Positions 19,278 through 28,485 of a DNA stretch of 64,000 bases are shown here, in pieces. A model generated the notes under the pieces. That model was not told the DNA's origin. It did not search any database and worked only from the letters and a program-made list of their open reading frames with translations. Source of the DNA: Solitalea longa (GTDB lineage: Bacteria; Bacteroidota; Bacteroidia; Sphingobacteriales; Sphingobacteriaceae); contig NZ_PQVF01000003.1 of assembly GCF_002920915.1 (NCBI RefSeq), forward strand, positions 248,001 through 312,000, in the 5' to 3' direction. A program made the position numbers and the translations under genes. Within the stretch, counting starts at the first letter, position 1, and each line of letters opens with the position of its first letter.

Positions 19278-22214
19278 ATGAAATTTAGAGCATTGCTGCT
19301 AATGGCGGCACTTGCCTTTTCGTTTCAATTTGCCTACTCACAAAGCAAGTATGAATGGAAACAGGCTTCTTCAGCGGGTTACTCCTATAAATATGTAACC
19401 AATGATCCGATGCAAACGCGTTTTTACACCTTAAAAAATGGATTAAGTGTAATGTTGAGCGTCAATCACAAGGAACCAAGTATAACCACCAAAATTGCTG
19501 TAAGAGCTGGTAGTAATTCGGATCCGAAAGATCATACCGGTTTAGCACATTATCTTGAGCATTTATTATTTAAAGGCACCGACAAGTACGGAACCTTAAA
19601 CTGGGCAAAAGAGAAACCATTGATCGATAGTATTGAAAATCTTTACGAAACCTATAATTCTACAACTGATGTAGAAAAACGTAAAGAGATCTATAAGCAA
19701 ATTGACAAGGTTTCGGGTGAGGCCTCTAAGTTTTCCATTGCAAACGAATACGACAAATTAATGTCGGCAATGGGCGCGCAGGGCACAAACGCACATACTG
19801 CGGTTGAAGAGACTGTTTATGAAGAGCAAATCCCTTCTAATGCTTTAGATAAATTTTTAACGGTACAGGCAGAACGATTCCGTTATCCTGTATTCCGTAT
19901 TTTCCATACAGAGTTAGAAGCTGTTTACGAAGAGAAAAATCGTGGCTTGGATAACGATGGAAGAAAAATGTATGAGGCCATGCAATATTATGTATTTCCA
20001 ACGCATAACTACGGCCAGCAATCAACCATTGGTACCATTGAACACTTAAAAAATCCATCTCTAAAAGCTATCCGCAAATTTTATAATCAATACTATGTTC
20101 CAAATAACATGGCTATTATTATGAGCGGTGACTTTAACCCTGATGAAGTGGTTAAAAAAATTGATGAGCATTTTGCTTACATGCAAAACAAACCGGTTGA
20201 AAATTATACAGCGGCTCCGGAAGCTCCTATTTCAGCACCAATTGTAAAGGATATCTATGGTCCTAGCGCAGAGAATATGCGCGTTTGCTACCGTACACCT
20301 GCCGAAGGTTCTCATGATGCTTTAATCCTTGATCTTATTGCAAATGTTTTAAACAATGGCAAAGCCGGATTAATGGACCTGAACTTAAATAAGCAGCAGA
20401 AAATGCAAAGTGCCGGAGCAGGGATGGTGCAGTATAAAGATTATGGAATTTTTGTTTTAACTGGTTCGCCAAAACAAGGTCAATCACTTGAGGAGGTTAA
20501 AGATCTGTTGCTGTCGCAAATTGCGTTGCTTAAAAACGGAGATTTTGATGAGTCTTTAATTCAGGCAACTATTGCAAATGCTAAATTAGCCGAATTGCAA
20601 GGTCTTGAAGGTAACGATAACCGTGCTGCAGCTTTAATGTCGACCTACATTCAAAATAAAGGTGATGGATGGGATAAAAGCGTTTCATGGTTAAGTGATC
20701 AGTCTAAAATTACCAAACAGGAAGTAGTTGAGTTTGCTAAAAAGTTTTTTGTTGAGAATTATGTAGTTCTTTACAAACGCAAAGGCGAAGATAAAAATAC
20801 GCTTAAAGTCGAAAAACCACCAATTACACCGGTGGAGACCAATGCAGGTAAAGAGTCGGAGTTTGTGGCTAAGATCAACAGTATGACTGAAGCTCCTATT
20901 CAGCCTCAGTGGGTAGATTTTAGCAAAGATGTTAAAAAGAGCAAAATTGGTAAGGCTGATGTATTGTATACGCAAAACGCCGATAATCAATTATTCCGCT
21001 TGTACTATAAATTTGATATGGGCAGCTGGAATAATAAATTGTTACCATTAGCATTCTCTTACCTATCGTTTTTAGGAACTGATAAATATACAGCAGAGCA
21101 AATTAGTAAGGAGTACTATAAAATTGCTTGTAGCTTTGGAATGTCAGCCGGTACCGAAGAGAGTACTGTTAGTATTTCAGGCTTGCAGGAGAACTTTGAT
21201 AAGGCCGTTTCGTTATTTGAACACATTCTAGTAAACTGTAAAGCAAATGATGCAGCATTGGCGGCATTAAAAGGCCGTATCATGAAATCGCGTGGTGATG
21301 CTAAGCTTAGTAAAGATGCGATAATGAAGGGCTTAAATAGCTACGCATTATTTGGGTCAAAAAATCCGTTCAACTACACTTTAAGCGATCAGGAAATTGC
21401 AAATATAACTGCTCAGCAATTGGTTGATCTGTTACATGATGTGATGAACTATAAGCATACTGTAATTTATTACGGTCCTCAAGCATTACCTAAGTTTACT
21501 GCTGAGCTTACAGCTCTTCATAAACTTCCATCCTCATTTAAAACTAATACTGCCGCTGTTAGCTTTAACAGAACTAGCCAAACTGCCAACCAGGTATTGT
21601 TTGCTAACTATGAAATGGTTCAGTCGGAAGTACAATGGTTGAGAAGCACTTCTAAGTTTAATATTCAAAAACAACCAACCGTTGATTTGTTCAATAGCTA
21701 TTTCGGTGGTGGTATGGGTTCTATTGTATTCCAAACCATTCGTGAATCGAAAGCTTTAGCTTATTCAACGTACGCTGTTTATGGTATACCTGCTAAAAAA
21801 GAAGACCCTTATACCATTAAAGCCTATGTTGGTTGCCAGGCTGATAAAATGAATGAAGCGTTAAAAGGAATGAATGAACTTTTAACAACATTGCCTCAGG
21901 TAAGTCAAAACTTTGAAGCCGCTAAATTAAGCGAGAAAAAAGCAATTGAGACAGAGCGCATTACCCAGGATGGTGTAATATTCAGTTATCTTTCTGCTTT
22001 GAAAATGGGTATAACAGAAGATCCTCGTAAAAAGAAATACGAAGAATTGGGTAAAATTGCTTTGAGCGATATTACAAAGTTCCACCAGGAAGAATTGGCG
22101 AATAAAGCGTATACCTATTGTGTAGTTGCTTCGGATAAGAGAGTTAACCTCGACGACTTGAAGAAAGTTGGAGAAGTTAAAACGCTTACATTGGAAGAAA
22201 TATTTGGTTACTAA
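19278..22214 (+). CDS. M16-family zinc metalloprotease, two-domain (pitrilysin-like)
   Basis: The protein has an N-terminal signal peptide (MKFRALLLMAALAFSFQFAYSQ), so it is exported. The inverted zinc motif HxxEH is His91, Glu94 and His95 in GLAHYLEHLLFKG, and the further ligand lies in AVYEEKNRGLDND. The second M16 repeat (from about residue 540) lacks HxxEH but keeps the conserved RESKALAYSTYAVYG segment, as usual for the inactive half of the clamshell. The length of 978 residues fits the two-domain class. These enzymes degrade peptides in the periplasm. It stands alone with a strong terminator. Confidence 0.93.
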   Translation: MKFRALLLMAALAFSFQFAYSQSKYEWKQASSAGYSYKYVTNDPMQTRFYTLKNGLSVMLSVNHKEPSITTKIAVRAGSNSDPKDHTGLAHYLEHLLFKGTDKYGTLNWAKEKPLIDSIENLYETYNSTTDVEKRKEIYKQIDKVSGEASKFSIANEYDKLMSAMGAQGTNAHTAVEETVYEEQIPSNALDKFLTVQAERFRYPVFRIFHTELEAVYEEKNRGLDNDGRKMYEAMQYYVFPTHNYGQQSTIGTIEHLKNPSLKAIRKFYNQYYVPNNMAIIMSGDFNPDEVVKKIDEHFAYMQNKPVENYTAAPEAPISAPIVKDIYGPSAENMRVCYRTPAEGSHDALILDLIANVLNNGKAGLMDLNLNKQQKMQSAGAGMVQYKDYGIFVLTGSPKQGQSLEEVKDLLLSQIALLKNGDFDESLIQATIANAKLAELQGLEGNDNRAAALMSTYIQNKGDGWDKSVSWLSDQSKITKQEVVEFAKKFFVENYVVLYKRKGEDKNTLKVEKPPITPVETNAGKESEFVAKINSMTEAPIQPQWVDFSKDVKKSKIGKADVLYTQNADNQLFRLYYKFDMGSWNNKLLPLAFSYLSFLGTDKYTAEQISKEYYKIACSFGMSAGTEESTVSISGLQENFDKAVSLFEHILVNCKANDAALAALKGRIMKSRGDAKLSKDAIMKGLNSYALFGSKNPFNYTLSDQEIANITAQQLVDLLHDVMNYKHTVIYYGPQALPKFTAELTALHKLPSSFKTNTAAVSFNRTSQTANQVLFANYEMVQSEVQWLRSTSKFNIQKQPTVDLFNSYFGGGMGSIVFQTIRESKALAYSTYAVYGIPAKKEDPYTIKAYVGCQADKMNEALKGMNELLTTLPQVSQNFEAAKLSEKKAIETERITQDGVIFSYLSALKMGITEDPRKKKYEELGKIALSDITKFHQEELANKAYTYCVVASDKRVNLDDLKKVGEVKTLTLEEIFGY

Positions 22215-22233
22215 GTTTTCTCAATAATAGATC

Positions 22234-22260
22234 AAAGGCCCGATAATCAATCGGGCCTTT
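22234..22260. terminator. Bidirectional rho-independent terminator
   Basis: AAAGGCCCGAT (22234-22244) pairs perfectly with ATCGGGCCTTT (22250-22260) around a 5-nt loop. It lies between the convergent M16 protease and nuclease/phosphatase genes. Confidence 0.9.
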
Positions 22261-22263
22261 GTT

Positions 22264-23232
22264 TTATAGATCCAGTTCAACCCACACCGGGCAATGGTCG
22301 CTGGCTTCGGTATGTTCAAGGCCGATGGTTGGATAACGGTCGCCGGTATATTGCTTGCATTTTAGGGTCAGCCCTTTGCGCCAGATACCTTTATCAACAA
22401 TGGCCGTCTCGAGATCTTTATGAACAAAAATATAATCGAGTTTGCTGATCTTCTTTCCGGAAGTATAATAATGCGAACACCAATCCAGGGGTATTGCTTC
22501 AGCTAAAAAAGGTTCTGTTAAGTTAGGATGATCATTTAAGCTTTGCAGCGAATCATCGTTATGATTGCGCAAAATGTCGGTATTTAAGTCACCCAGCACA
22601 ATTGGCGATTTCCCATCAGCTACAATACGTGTAACATATTCTGCCACTTTTTCGGCCTGTTTTTTTCTGCGTTCTTTAGAGTTAGGAGTTTGATCCTGTG
22701 CCTTCAGGTGGTTTACCAGCAAGCATAATTGCGAATTACCCACCTTAATATCCACTTCCAGGCAATCTCTCGAAAATACGCTGCCTCTAACTTTATAACC
22801 AAAGTTAACCACTGTTTGGCGCTTGGTCACTCCATCGTCTACATGCGTTCTGATATTTAAAACTTCACAAGGAAAATTGTTTTTGATCATCAAACCCAAA
22901 TCAATACCTCGCGGGTCATTACCCTCAATAACAATGATCCGATCGAAATAATCATCTAAAAATTCATTATTAAAAATGCGCAGGGTTTCAATGTTTTCAA
23001 TTTCCTGAACCGCCAAAATATCCGGCTCAATATCAAGAATTGCTTGTGCGGTATTATTTCGTTGGATGTTGGTTGTGGAATAAGCAACCAAACTGCCATC
23101 GCGTCCGGCAATAGAAACCAAGCCTACAGCCTGGATAAAGTTTTCGTAATTGCGTTCATCCCATGGCTGGTCGAGAAAGGCATAACGGTTAAACAGATTT
23201 TCGACATTAAAGGTGGCAATGCGGGTTTTCAT
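22264..23232 (-). CDS. Endonuclease/exonuclease/phosphatase-family protein
   Basis: The 322-residue protein opens with RIATFNVENLFNRY, the first metal-binding strand of the EEP fold. It continues with ILAVQEIENIETL (the Glu ligand), LLVNHLKAQ, VLGDLNTDI (Asp/Asn active-site pair) and ends with EASDHCPVWVELDL (catalytic SDH). All core residues are present. Such enzymes cut phosphodiester or phosphomonoester bonds; the substrate cannot be told. There is no signal peptide, so it is probably cytoplasmic. Confidence 0.88.
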   Translation of the reverse strand: MKTRIATFNVENLFNRYAFLDQPWDERNYENFIQAVGLVSIAGRDGSLVAYSTTNIQRNNTAQAILDIEPDILAVQEIENIETLRIFNNEFLDDYFDRIIVIEGNDPRGIDLGLMIKNNFPCEVLNIRTHVDDGVTKRQTVVNFGYKVRGSVFSRDCLEVDIKVGNSQLCLLVNHLKAQDQTPNSKERRKKQAEKVAEYVTRIVADGKSPIVLGDLNTDILRNHNDDSLQSLNDHPNLTEPFLAEAIPLDWCSHYYTSGKKISKLDYIFVHKDLETAIVDKGIWRKGLTLKCKQYTGDRYPTIGLEHTEASDHCPVWVELDL

Positions 23233-23352
23233 AAGCGTAGAATTTTTGTTCTTTAAATTTAATTATTTGTTCATTAATAGATCGTTAAACGGCTGTTAAT
23301 AGTTTGAGTAACCTTTTTCTAATTCAAATTCTATTTTTGTGCAAATACTTTT

Positions 23353-24048
23353 ATGAGGAAATTTTTTTTTAGGATGGTTGACTTCTGGTCGCACGACCGA
23401 AGTTTTTCAGTAGTGCTCGTTCTCCTTTGCATCGTTATCTTTTTACTCTCACCATTAAAAAGCATTGGGGTGCCTTATGCCGATACGCTATTGGAACTTT
23501 TCCTTACTGTTTTGCTTATTTCAGGCGTGTTTGCCGTGTCTGAACGCCGGGCGGTTAGGTATCCGGCGGTTATTATTGGAGTGTTTTCATTCGTTATTAA
23601 ATGGTTAAATACGCTGAATTATGATCAGGATTTAACCCGCCTCGATCTGCTTTTGTCGATGGTGTATTTTACGGGCCTTTTAATTGTGATTTTGAAGAGG
23701 GTATTGGGTGAAGGCAAGATCAGTGTAAACAGAATTGAAGGAGCCATTTCGGCCTATCTGATCATTGCCATTTTGTTTTCCTTTAGCTTCCGAATTGTTT
23801 ATTCATACATTCCTAATGCTTTTTTACTGCATTTTTCAACGGAGCATTTATGGGTAGAAGATATCGCCGGGCATTTCACCTACTTTAGTTTTGTTACCTT
23901 AACCACTACCGGTTACGGCGATATTACTCCATTGCATCCCTTTGCCCGTTCATTGGCAATGCTCGAAGGTTTAATAGGCCAGCTTTATCCGGCTGTATTA
24001 ATTGCAAGGCTGGTTTCTATGGAGATAGAAGCACGAAAGGGAAAGTAG
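23353..24048 (+). CDS. Potassium-channel-type membrane protein
   Basis: The 231-residue protein has about five or six hydrophobic segments. Near its C-terminus lies a pore loop with the K+ selectivity filter TTTGYGD followed by ITPLHPFARSLAMLEGLIGQLYPAVLIARLV (pore helix and last membrane segment). No cyclic-nucleotide or RCK domain follows, so gating is unclear. It is similar to the small two-pore-helix ion-channel proteins common in Bacteroidota. It is divergent from the nuclease gene and its stop lies 2 bases from that of the convergent Gre-like gene. Confidence 0.88.
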   Translation: MRKFFFRMVDFWSHDRSFSVVLVLLCIVIFLLSPLKSIGVPYADTLLELFLTVLLISGVFAVSERRAVRYPAVIIGVFSFVIKWLNTLNYDQDLTRLDLLLSMVYFTGLLIVILKRVLGEGKISVNRIEGAISAYLIIAILFSFSFRIVYSYIPNAFLLHFSTEHLWVEDIAGHFTYFSFVTLTTTGYGDITPLHPFARSLAMLEGLIGQLYPAVLIARLVSMEIEARKGK

Positions 24049-24050
24049 GT

Positions 24051-24500
24051 TTAGTATACTTCGTTGATCAGGTAATTTTTATCGTTAAACTGAAATGAAG
24101 CGCCTTTTTTTAACCTCATCAATTTGCTGCCAATTGGCGAGGCCTGGGAAACAGCAAAATAACTGACGCCTTCAATATTAAGACTTCCTGCACTGATCGA
24201 AAGGTAAAACGAGCCATTATTGGTTATTACCAAACTTCCCGGTTGAACAATCTCCGATAGAGTGTCTGGTTTTATCAGCGCCAGCGCCTGTTTCAATTTT
24301 AAAGCTTCATTTAACTGAACCGTATTCCGGTCAATTTCCTGCTGCATCATTTCCCGGGTGGTTTCATACTTGTCGCCGGCACTGCTCTTGGTATCATCGG
24401 TTGAAGCATCACGGGCCGCTACAATTGCTTTGTCAATTGTAGCGATCCTTAGATCAATATAAGCCTGGCAGGCCTGGTAAAGTTTCCGTTTAATTTCCAT
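24051..24500 (-). CDS. GreA/GreB-like protein
   Basis: The 149-residue protein has a charged N-terminal helical part (YETTREMMQQEIDRNTVQLNEALKLKQAL) that could form the Gre-type antiparallel coiled coil, then a C-terminal domain with VSQASPIGSKLMRLKKGASFQFNDKNYLINEV. The latter matches the S-P-x(G/A) ... G.K.GD ... Y.I..V pattern of the Gre C-terminal (FKBP-like) domain. The tip residues of true GreA are not clearly kept. It may bind the RNA polymerase secondary channel as a Gre homologue (inference). Close relatives are, I believe, sometimes labelled otherwise in databases. Confidence 0.6.
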   Translation of the reverse strand: MEIKRKLYQACQAYIDLRIATIDKAIVAARDASTDDTKSSAGDKYETTREMMQQEIDRNTVQLNEALKLKQALALIKPDTLSEIVQPGSLVITNNGSFYLSISAGSLNIEGVSYFAVSQASPIGSKLMRLKKGASFQFNDKNYLINEVY

Positions 24501-24649
24501 TGAACTTGCAAAGAAACAGATTTTTTATGGCTCAATAGGGTGCTAATTTTTTGTTTTCGTTCCAAATTTTTAATGTTTTTTAGTTTAAGGCTTATTAAAT
24601 AATAAATTTGCGCGCTTCATCTATTGATGATAATATATTTAAACGCCGC

Positions 24650-25474
24650 ATGCCATTTTTTGAAACTGATCAGGTGAAATTTCACTATGAAGAATACGGT
24701 TCGGGTCCGAATATTATGCTTGCCTTTCATGGTTTTGGAATGCGGGGCACTCAATTCCGGCACTTGGAACCTTCTTTAGGAGCGCGCTATAAAATCTATA
24801 GTTTCGATTTGTTTTTTCACGGACACACTTCTCTAAAGAATAATGCATTAGATGTAATTCGTAAAGGAATGACCCCAACGGAGTTTGCCGCGCAGTTAAA
24901 ACCGTTTATTGATCAGGTAAGTAAAAGTGCTAAGATCAGTTTATTATCCTACAGTATTGGTTCGTGCCTGGCGCTGGCGCTATTGCAGGAGCTACCCGAA
25001 ATGGTTGAAGAGGTCTTTTTTATAGCTCCTGATGGAATAAAACCTAATAAACTATTAAGGATCGGAGCCTCATTTAAACCGGCTAATAACTTTCTCTGGA
25101 AACTGGTAAATAGTCCCAAAGTCGTAAACTTCTCCTTAAGGCTATTAAATAAGCTTAATTATATTGATGATTCCCTGTGCTCAATACTTGACCGCGAATT
25201 TGGTACTACCGAAAGCCGTATGGTGAGCTACAACACGATAACCTTTAACTCAAAAATGGTTTTCGACAAGGAAAAGCTGGCTCAATTGATCAATGCAAAT
25301 AACATAAAGTGCTATCTCTATTTTGGTCGTAAGGATGTGTTATTTCCGCCATCAATTGGAAAAGAGTTTTCTGCTTTGCTCGAAAACAGTGTGCTCCATA
25401 TCGAAGATGATGGGCATGATTTAGTGAATCCACGATTAAATAATGTAATAGCGAATCATTTAGCAGTATATTAA
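24650..25474 (+). CDS. Alpha/beta-hydrolase-fold protein
   Basis: I use the ATG at 24650 (MPFFETDQVKFHYEEYG); the frame is open 14 codons further up to a TTG. The fold shows the oxyanion strand IMLAFHGFGMRG, the nucleophile elbow LLSYSIGSCLALAL, Asp in YFGRKDVLFP and His in EDDGHDLVNP, so the Ser-Asp-His triad is present. The elbow is S-Y-S-I-G rather than the usual G-x-S-x-G. It overlaps the acyltransferase gene by one base (TAATG), which suggests a coupled two-gene lipid-modification unit. The substrate is unknown. Confidence 0.85.
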   Translation: MPFFETDQVKFHYEEYGSGPNIMLAFHGFGMRGTQFRHLEPSLGARYKIYSFDLFFHGHTSLKNNALDVIRKGMTPTEFAAQLKPFIDQVSKSAKISLLSYSIGSCLALALLQELPEMVEEVFFIAPDGIKPNKLLRIGASFKPANNFLWKLVNSPKVVNFSLRLLNKLNYIDDSLCSILDREFGTTESRMVSYNTITFNSKMVFDKEKLAQLINANNIKCYLYFGRKDVLFPPSIGKEFSALLENSVLHIEDDGHDLVNPRLNNVIANHLAVY

Positions 25475-26112
25475 TGATTAAAGATACCCCGGTAAAAATT
25501 ATACAATGGTTCTTTATAGGTGTTGAGAAATTCTTGTTGCGACACTTTGCTTCCGTAAAATACCTAAATGAACCAACAGCAAGCGAAGATAAAGGCACGC
25601 TGGTGTTGATGAACCATGTAAGTTTCCTCGACGGAGCAATTATGCACAACTTCTGCCGACAAGTATTAAAGAAAAGATTTAAGGTAATGATACTTGAAGA
25701 GCAATTGAAAGTGTTCGCCTTATTAAAGTATGTTGGAGGCTTCTCGGTTAACCGCAAATCCCGGAATGTAATCGAATCGCTAGAATATGCCGCTAAATTA
25801 TTGGATGACCCCAAAAACGCTGTAGTGATCTTCCCGCAGGGCGAATTGTACTCTATGCATTTGAACCGGATTCATTTCGAAAATGGATTGATACATGTGC
25901 TTAATAAAACAAAGAAGCCGGTTCAGGTTATTTTCGCTGTTTTCCTTATTGATTATTTAGATAGTCTGAAGCCCAAGGCTCGCATTTATTTACAAGAATA
26001 CATGGGGGAGAATACCCAATCGGCAATGCAGGATAGCTACAATATTTTTTACAACGACTGTAAAAAACAAAACCGAAATTTTCATAAACCACCGGCCTGG
26101 GTTACGGAGTAA
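25474..26112 (+). CDS. PlsC-type lysophospholipid acyltransferase family protein
   Basis: The 212-residue protein has the acyltransferase motif I NHVSFLD (NHxxxxD) in LVLMNHVSFLDGAIM, motif II GGFSVNRKSRN and motif III FPQGE, a variant of FPEG. These enzymes transfer an acyl chain to a glycerolipid or a related acceptor at the membrane. It is translationally coupled to the hydrolase upstream. Its 3' end (last 14 codons) is duplicated at 30900-30945 as part of a 161-bp repeat, and the cassette array starts right behind it. Confidence 0.9.
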   Translation: MIKDTPVKIIQWFFIGVEKFLLRHFASVKYLNEPTASEDKGTLVLMNHVSFLDGAIMHNFCRQVLKKRFKVMILEEQLKVFALLKYVGGFSVNRKSRNVIESLEYAAKLLDDPKNAVVIFPQGELYSMHLNRIHFENGLIHVLNKTKKPVQVIFAVFLIDYLDSLKPKARIYLQEYMGENTQSAMQDSYNIFYNDCKKQNRNFHKPPAWVTE

Positions 26113-26229
26113 CTTGATTTTTAATCAATTCATTTATTATATTCGGTCATTAAAAATAGCGACGTCTATATGAAATATATACGCAACTATAATTAAAAAC
26201 AAACAATGAGTTGCGTATAGCGACTCGTT
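26069..26229 (+). repeat. 161-bp direct repeat, left copy, including a cassette head site
   Basis: It matches 30900-31060 over 161 bases with about six substitutions and no gap. It covers the last codons of the acyltransferase gene, a hairpin with 11-bp perfect arms (TATACGCAACT 26178-26188 with AGTTGCGTATA 26209-26219), and ends exactly at CGTT, where the sequence of a different cassette begins in each copy. The motif ATATGAAATATA is at 26168-26179. Confidence 0.95.
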
Positions 26230-26262
26230 GTGGCTCATGCCGTATCGACAGACAGACTACGA

Positions 26263-26805
26263 ATGAATAGACTAATTTTACTTACCAAAGTACTTCTACT
26301 GTTACTCCTCTTTTACTCTTGTGACAACGACACACTGACGTATATTCAACATATTGAATCACCGGACAGACAATCAATTATTTGCTTGTACAAAGAGAAC
26401 ACGGGAGTCAGCAACGTTGAATTTCACATTCTAAAAATTGAAAAAGCGATTGGCCCTGATAGACAAATTAGCAAAACCGACTATGACTGGATTCTTGACA
26501 GAGAATTGATTAATAATTTCGAGGAGTCAATGACTTACGCAACAAATCCTAAGATTAAACTAATTGACAATAGGTTCTTAATTTTTTCACGGAGTGACTA
26601 TCAATTTGCTCTTTACGACTTGAAATTAAACAAAGATATTTTAAACATCCGTGATCCCTGGAGTGAATGGGCAAGCAAGAACATTTGGGCTGAGAATGGA
26701 ACTGACTACAAGACTGACATAAAAGACGAACGGACTGACTACGGCCTCTGGATTAAAAAGAATCTTGACGACAAAATCGTTGAGTACCTTAAAACTAACA
26801 GGTGA
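26263..26805 (+). CDS. Cassette 1: small lipoprotein of unknown function
   Basis: The 180-residue protein starts at the ATG at 26263 with a lipoprotein signal (MNRLILLTKVLLLLLLFYSC, acylated Cys at 20). The rest is soluble, with no family I recognise; it contains many Asp, Asn and Lys and a YDLKLNKDILNIRDPWSEW segment. It is more AT-rich than the neighbouring host genes and prefers GAC. The cassette (26228-26899) begins GTTGTGGCTCATGCCGT and its tail just after the stop codon reads ACGGCACGAGCCACAAC, complementary apart from one base. Confidence 0.75.
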   Translation: MNRLILLTKVLLLLLLFYSCDNDTLTYIQHIESPDRQSIICLYKENTGVSNVEFHILKIEKAIGPDRQISKTDYDWILDRELINNFEESMTYATNPKIKLIDNRFLIFSRSDYQFALYDLKLNKDILNIRDPWSEWASKNIWAENGTDYKTDIKDERTDYGLWIKKNLDDKIVEYLKTNR

Positions 26806-26815
26806 ACGGCACGAG

Positions 26816-26905
26816 CCACAACAAAATGTATAATCCATGGCGCTGCTAAGGAAGACATTTTTTTTATTTTTGCTCAGCGCCACGGCGTATAAATAAGCGT
26901 TACAC
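26816..26905 (+). other. attC-like site 1
   Basis: R'' CCACAAC is at 26816-26822, left inner arm TGGCGCTG at 26838-26845, right inner arm CAGCGCCA at 26875-26882, and core box GTTACAC at 26899-26905. The loop is T-rich. The predicted crossover is between G26899 and T26900. Confidence 0.7.
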
Positions 26906-26935
26906 GCAATAGTTAATGACCGAATTGGTTAATCC

Positions 26936-27661
26936 ATGAAAAGCTTTTCAAACTTATCTATCTTAATTGGACTACTTTTTACATCATATGGATGTGGGTT
27001 AGGGAAATGGGATGTTGGGGAACAGTACATCCAGAAAATCGAAGGAACTTCCAAGTTGCTATATAAGTACGACGCATGGGGAGGAAGAGATTCTCACTGT
27101 GCTGGGTATGTTATCCTTGATTCAAGTGAAACATTTAAAGTAGACCCAAAAGAGAACTTACCTTTCTATTATTTGATGGGAATTCCAAATAAGACAGTTA
27201 TCGAAGGAGTGAGCCACATTTGCGATAATAGCTGCGGTGAGGTCTATAAAAAAGCAATTTCAAATTTTATTCCCTTAAAGAAAGAGGCTAGTGAGAGACA
27301 AGGTATCCATGTAATAAATATCGTCTACCAATATAAAGGATTTGCTGAAAGAGGAGGAGGAATAGAGCGGTACCATTTTGAAAATTTTAAAGAAACACGG
27401 GATAGCTTGTTTTTTTACAATTTGGATGATGTTGAAAGCAGGAATGGACAACATGTGGATAGTTTGCAGTTCAGGAAAACAGATGTTACTATCATGCAGA
27501 ACGAAACCAATGATATAAATAAAATAATTATCCAAGATTTGGTTGTTGACAGAGCTGCATATGAAATTAAATCGAATATTACTTATTATTTAACGCCTAA
27601 AAGTAAGGTCAGGTCGAATTCATTTTCGGATTATGGAATCTTTAAAGAGGTTGCGAAATAA
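26936..27661 (+). CDS. Cassette 2: lipoprotein of unknown function
   Basis: The 241-residue protein has a signal with a lipobox-like TSYGC (Cys at about 20) and no domain I know. It contains a GGRDSHCAGYVILDSS stretch and two further cysteines in SHICDNSCGEV that could form a disulphide outside the cytoplasm. Base composition and codon use match the other cassettes rather than the host genes. The cassette spans 26900-27793; its head GTTACAC is complementary to its own R'' GTGTAAC. Confidence 0.75.
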   Translation: MKSFSNLSILIGLLFTSYGCGLGKWDVGEQYIQKIEGTSKLLYKYDAWGGRDSHCAGYVILDSSETFKVDPKENLPFYYLMGIPNKTVIEGVSHICDNSCGEVYKKAISNFIPLKKEASERQGIHVINIVYQYKGFAERGGGIERYHFENFKETRDSLFFYNLDDVESRNGQHVDSLQFRKTDVTIMQNETNDINKIIIQDLVVDRAAYEIKSNITYYLTPKSKVRSNSFSDYGIFKEVAK

Positions 27662-27667
27662 TACTGT

Positions 27668-27799
27668 GTGTAACAGTGTGTTTAAATTATGCCCTTGTGA
27701 TGTGGTTCTCGAAGTTTTCTGCTTTTTAATTACATGAGTTCGACTCGACACGGAAGTGATTCTAATCGGGCATAATATAAACACTAAGCGTCGCCGGCG
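27668..27799 (+). other. attC-like site 2
   Basis: R'' GTGTAAC is at 27668-27674. The left arm AGTGTGTTTAAATTATGCCC (27675-27694) pairs with GGGCATAATATAAACACT (27768-27785). The right core box reads GCCGGCG (27793-27799), apparently GTTGGCG with two T-to-C changes, judged from the complementary tail of the next cassette. Confidence 0.65.
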
Positions 27800-27831
27800 G
27801 CCATTCATTGAAACAAATCGGGTCGACAATG

Positions 27832-28353
27832 TTGCAGGACAAATATTTAAGACAATCTGACTTTTCTAAATCGGAATTCATTGAAATCAATGCTCCAATT
27901 GACAAGGTATATCTTGTAGTAGAGACATTGAATTTTGAGAAATCCAGAATAATTTATTGGCTCTTTAAGTTAAGGGGGATCCCTGTTCCAGAGAGTTTAA
28001 CGTTAAAAGGACTTGAGAAAATTAATTTTGTAAAACTGGAGACAATACCCAATAAGGAAATAATATTAGGACTCATAGGACAATTTTGGACTCCAACGGG
28101 TCGACTGAAAAAATTTAAACCAGAGGAATTCATAAACTTTGACGATTCAACGTTTGCAAAAGCAACCTGGAATTTTGAACTGACGGAAAGTAATGATCTT
28201 AAAACCAGATTAAATACGGAGACAAGGATATTTTGCCCGACAACTAAGACAAAAAAGAAGTTTAAAATATACTGGACAATCATTCAACCATTTAGTTCTT
28301 GGATTAGGAAAGAGATATTGAGAGCAATAAAAAACCAAGCGGAGAATAATTAA
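27832..28353 (+). CDS. Cassette 3: SRPBCC-like protein of unknown function
   Basis: The 173-residue protein begins at the ATG at 27832 (MLQDKYLRQSDFSKSEFIEINAPIDKVY). The opening strand FIEINAPIDKVY is typical of SRPBCC/START-like ligand-binding folds, and the length fits such a single domain. No signal peptide is seen. The ligand is unknown. The cassette (27794-28479) ends with ACGGCCGCCAAC directly after the stop codon, complementary to GGCGGCC at its head. Confidence 0.6.
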   Translation: MQDKYLRQSDFSKSEFIEINAPIDKVYLVVETLNFEKSRIIYWLFKLRGIPVPESLTLKGLEKINFVKLETIPNKEIILGLIGQFWTPTGRLKKFKPEEFINFDDSTFAKATWNFELTESNDLKTRLNTETRIFCPTTKTKKKFKIYWTIIQPFSSWIRKEILRAIKNQAENN

Positions 28354-28357
28354 CGGC

Positions 28358-28485
28358 CGCCAACAATAGCTGTTTGCAATGGCGAGGGTCGGTGTAAATT
28401 GGTAGTTTAGTTTTTAAATTATGTTTGGTCACGTTGACAATGACGTTTTCAAAAGCCAGCCACTGCAAATAACCAAACCTTATGT
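28358..28485 (+). other. attC-like site 3
   Basis: R'' CGCCAAC is at 28358-28364. The left arm TGTTTGCAATGGC (28371-28383) pairs with GCCACTGCAAATAA (28459-28472). The right core box CTTATGT (28479-28485) differs from GTTATGT by one base. No cassette gene follows; 285 bases without a recognisable gene lead to the beta-helix gene. Confidence 0.6.
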
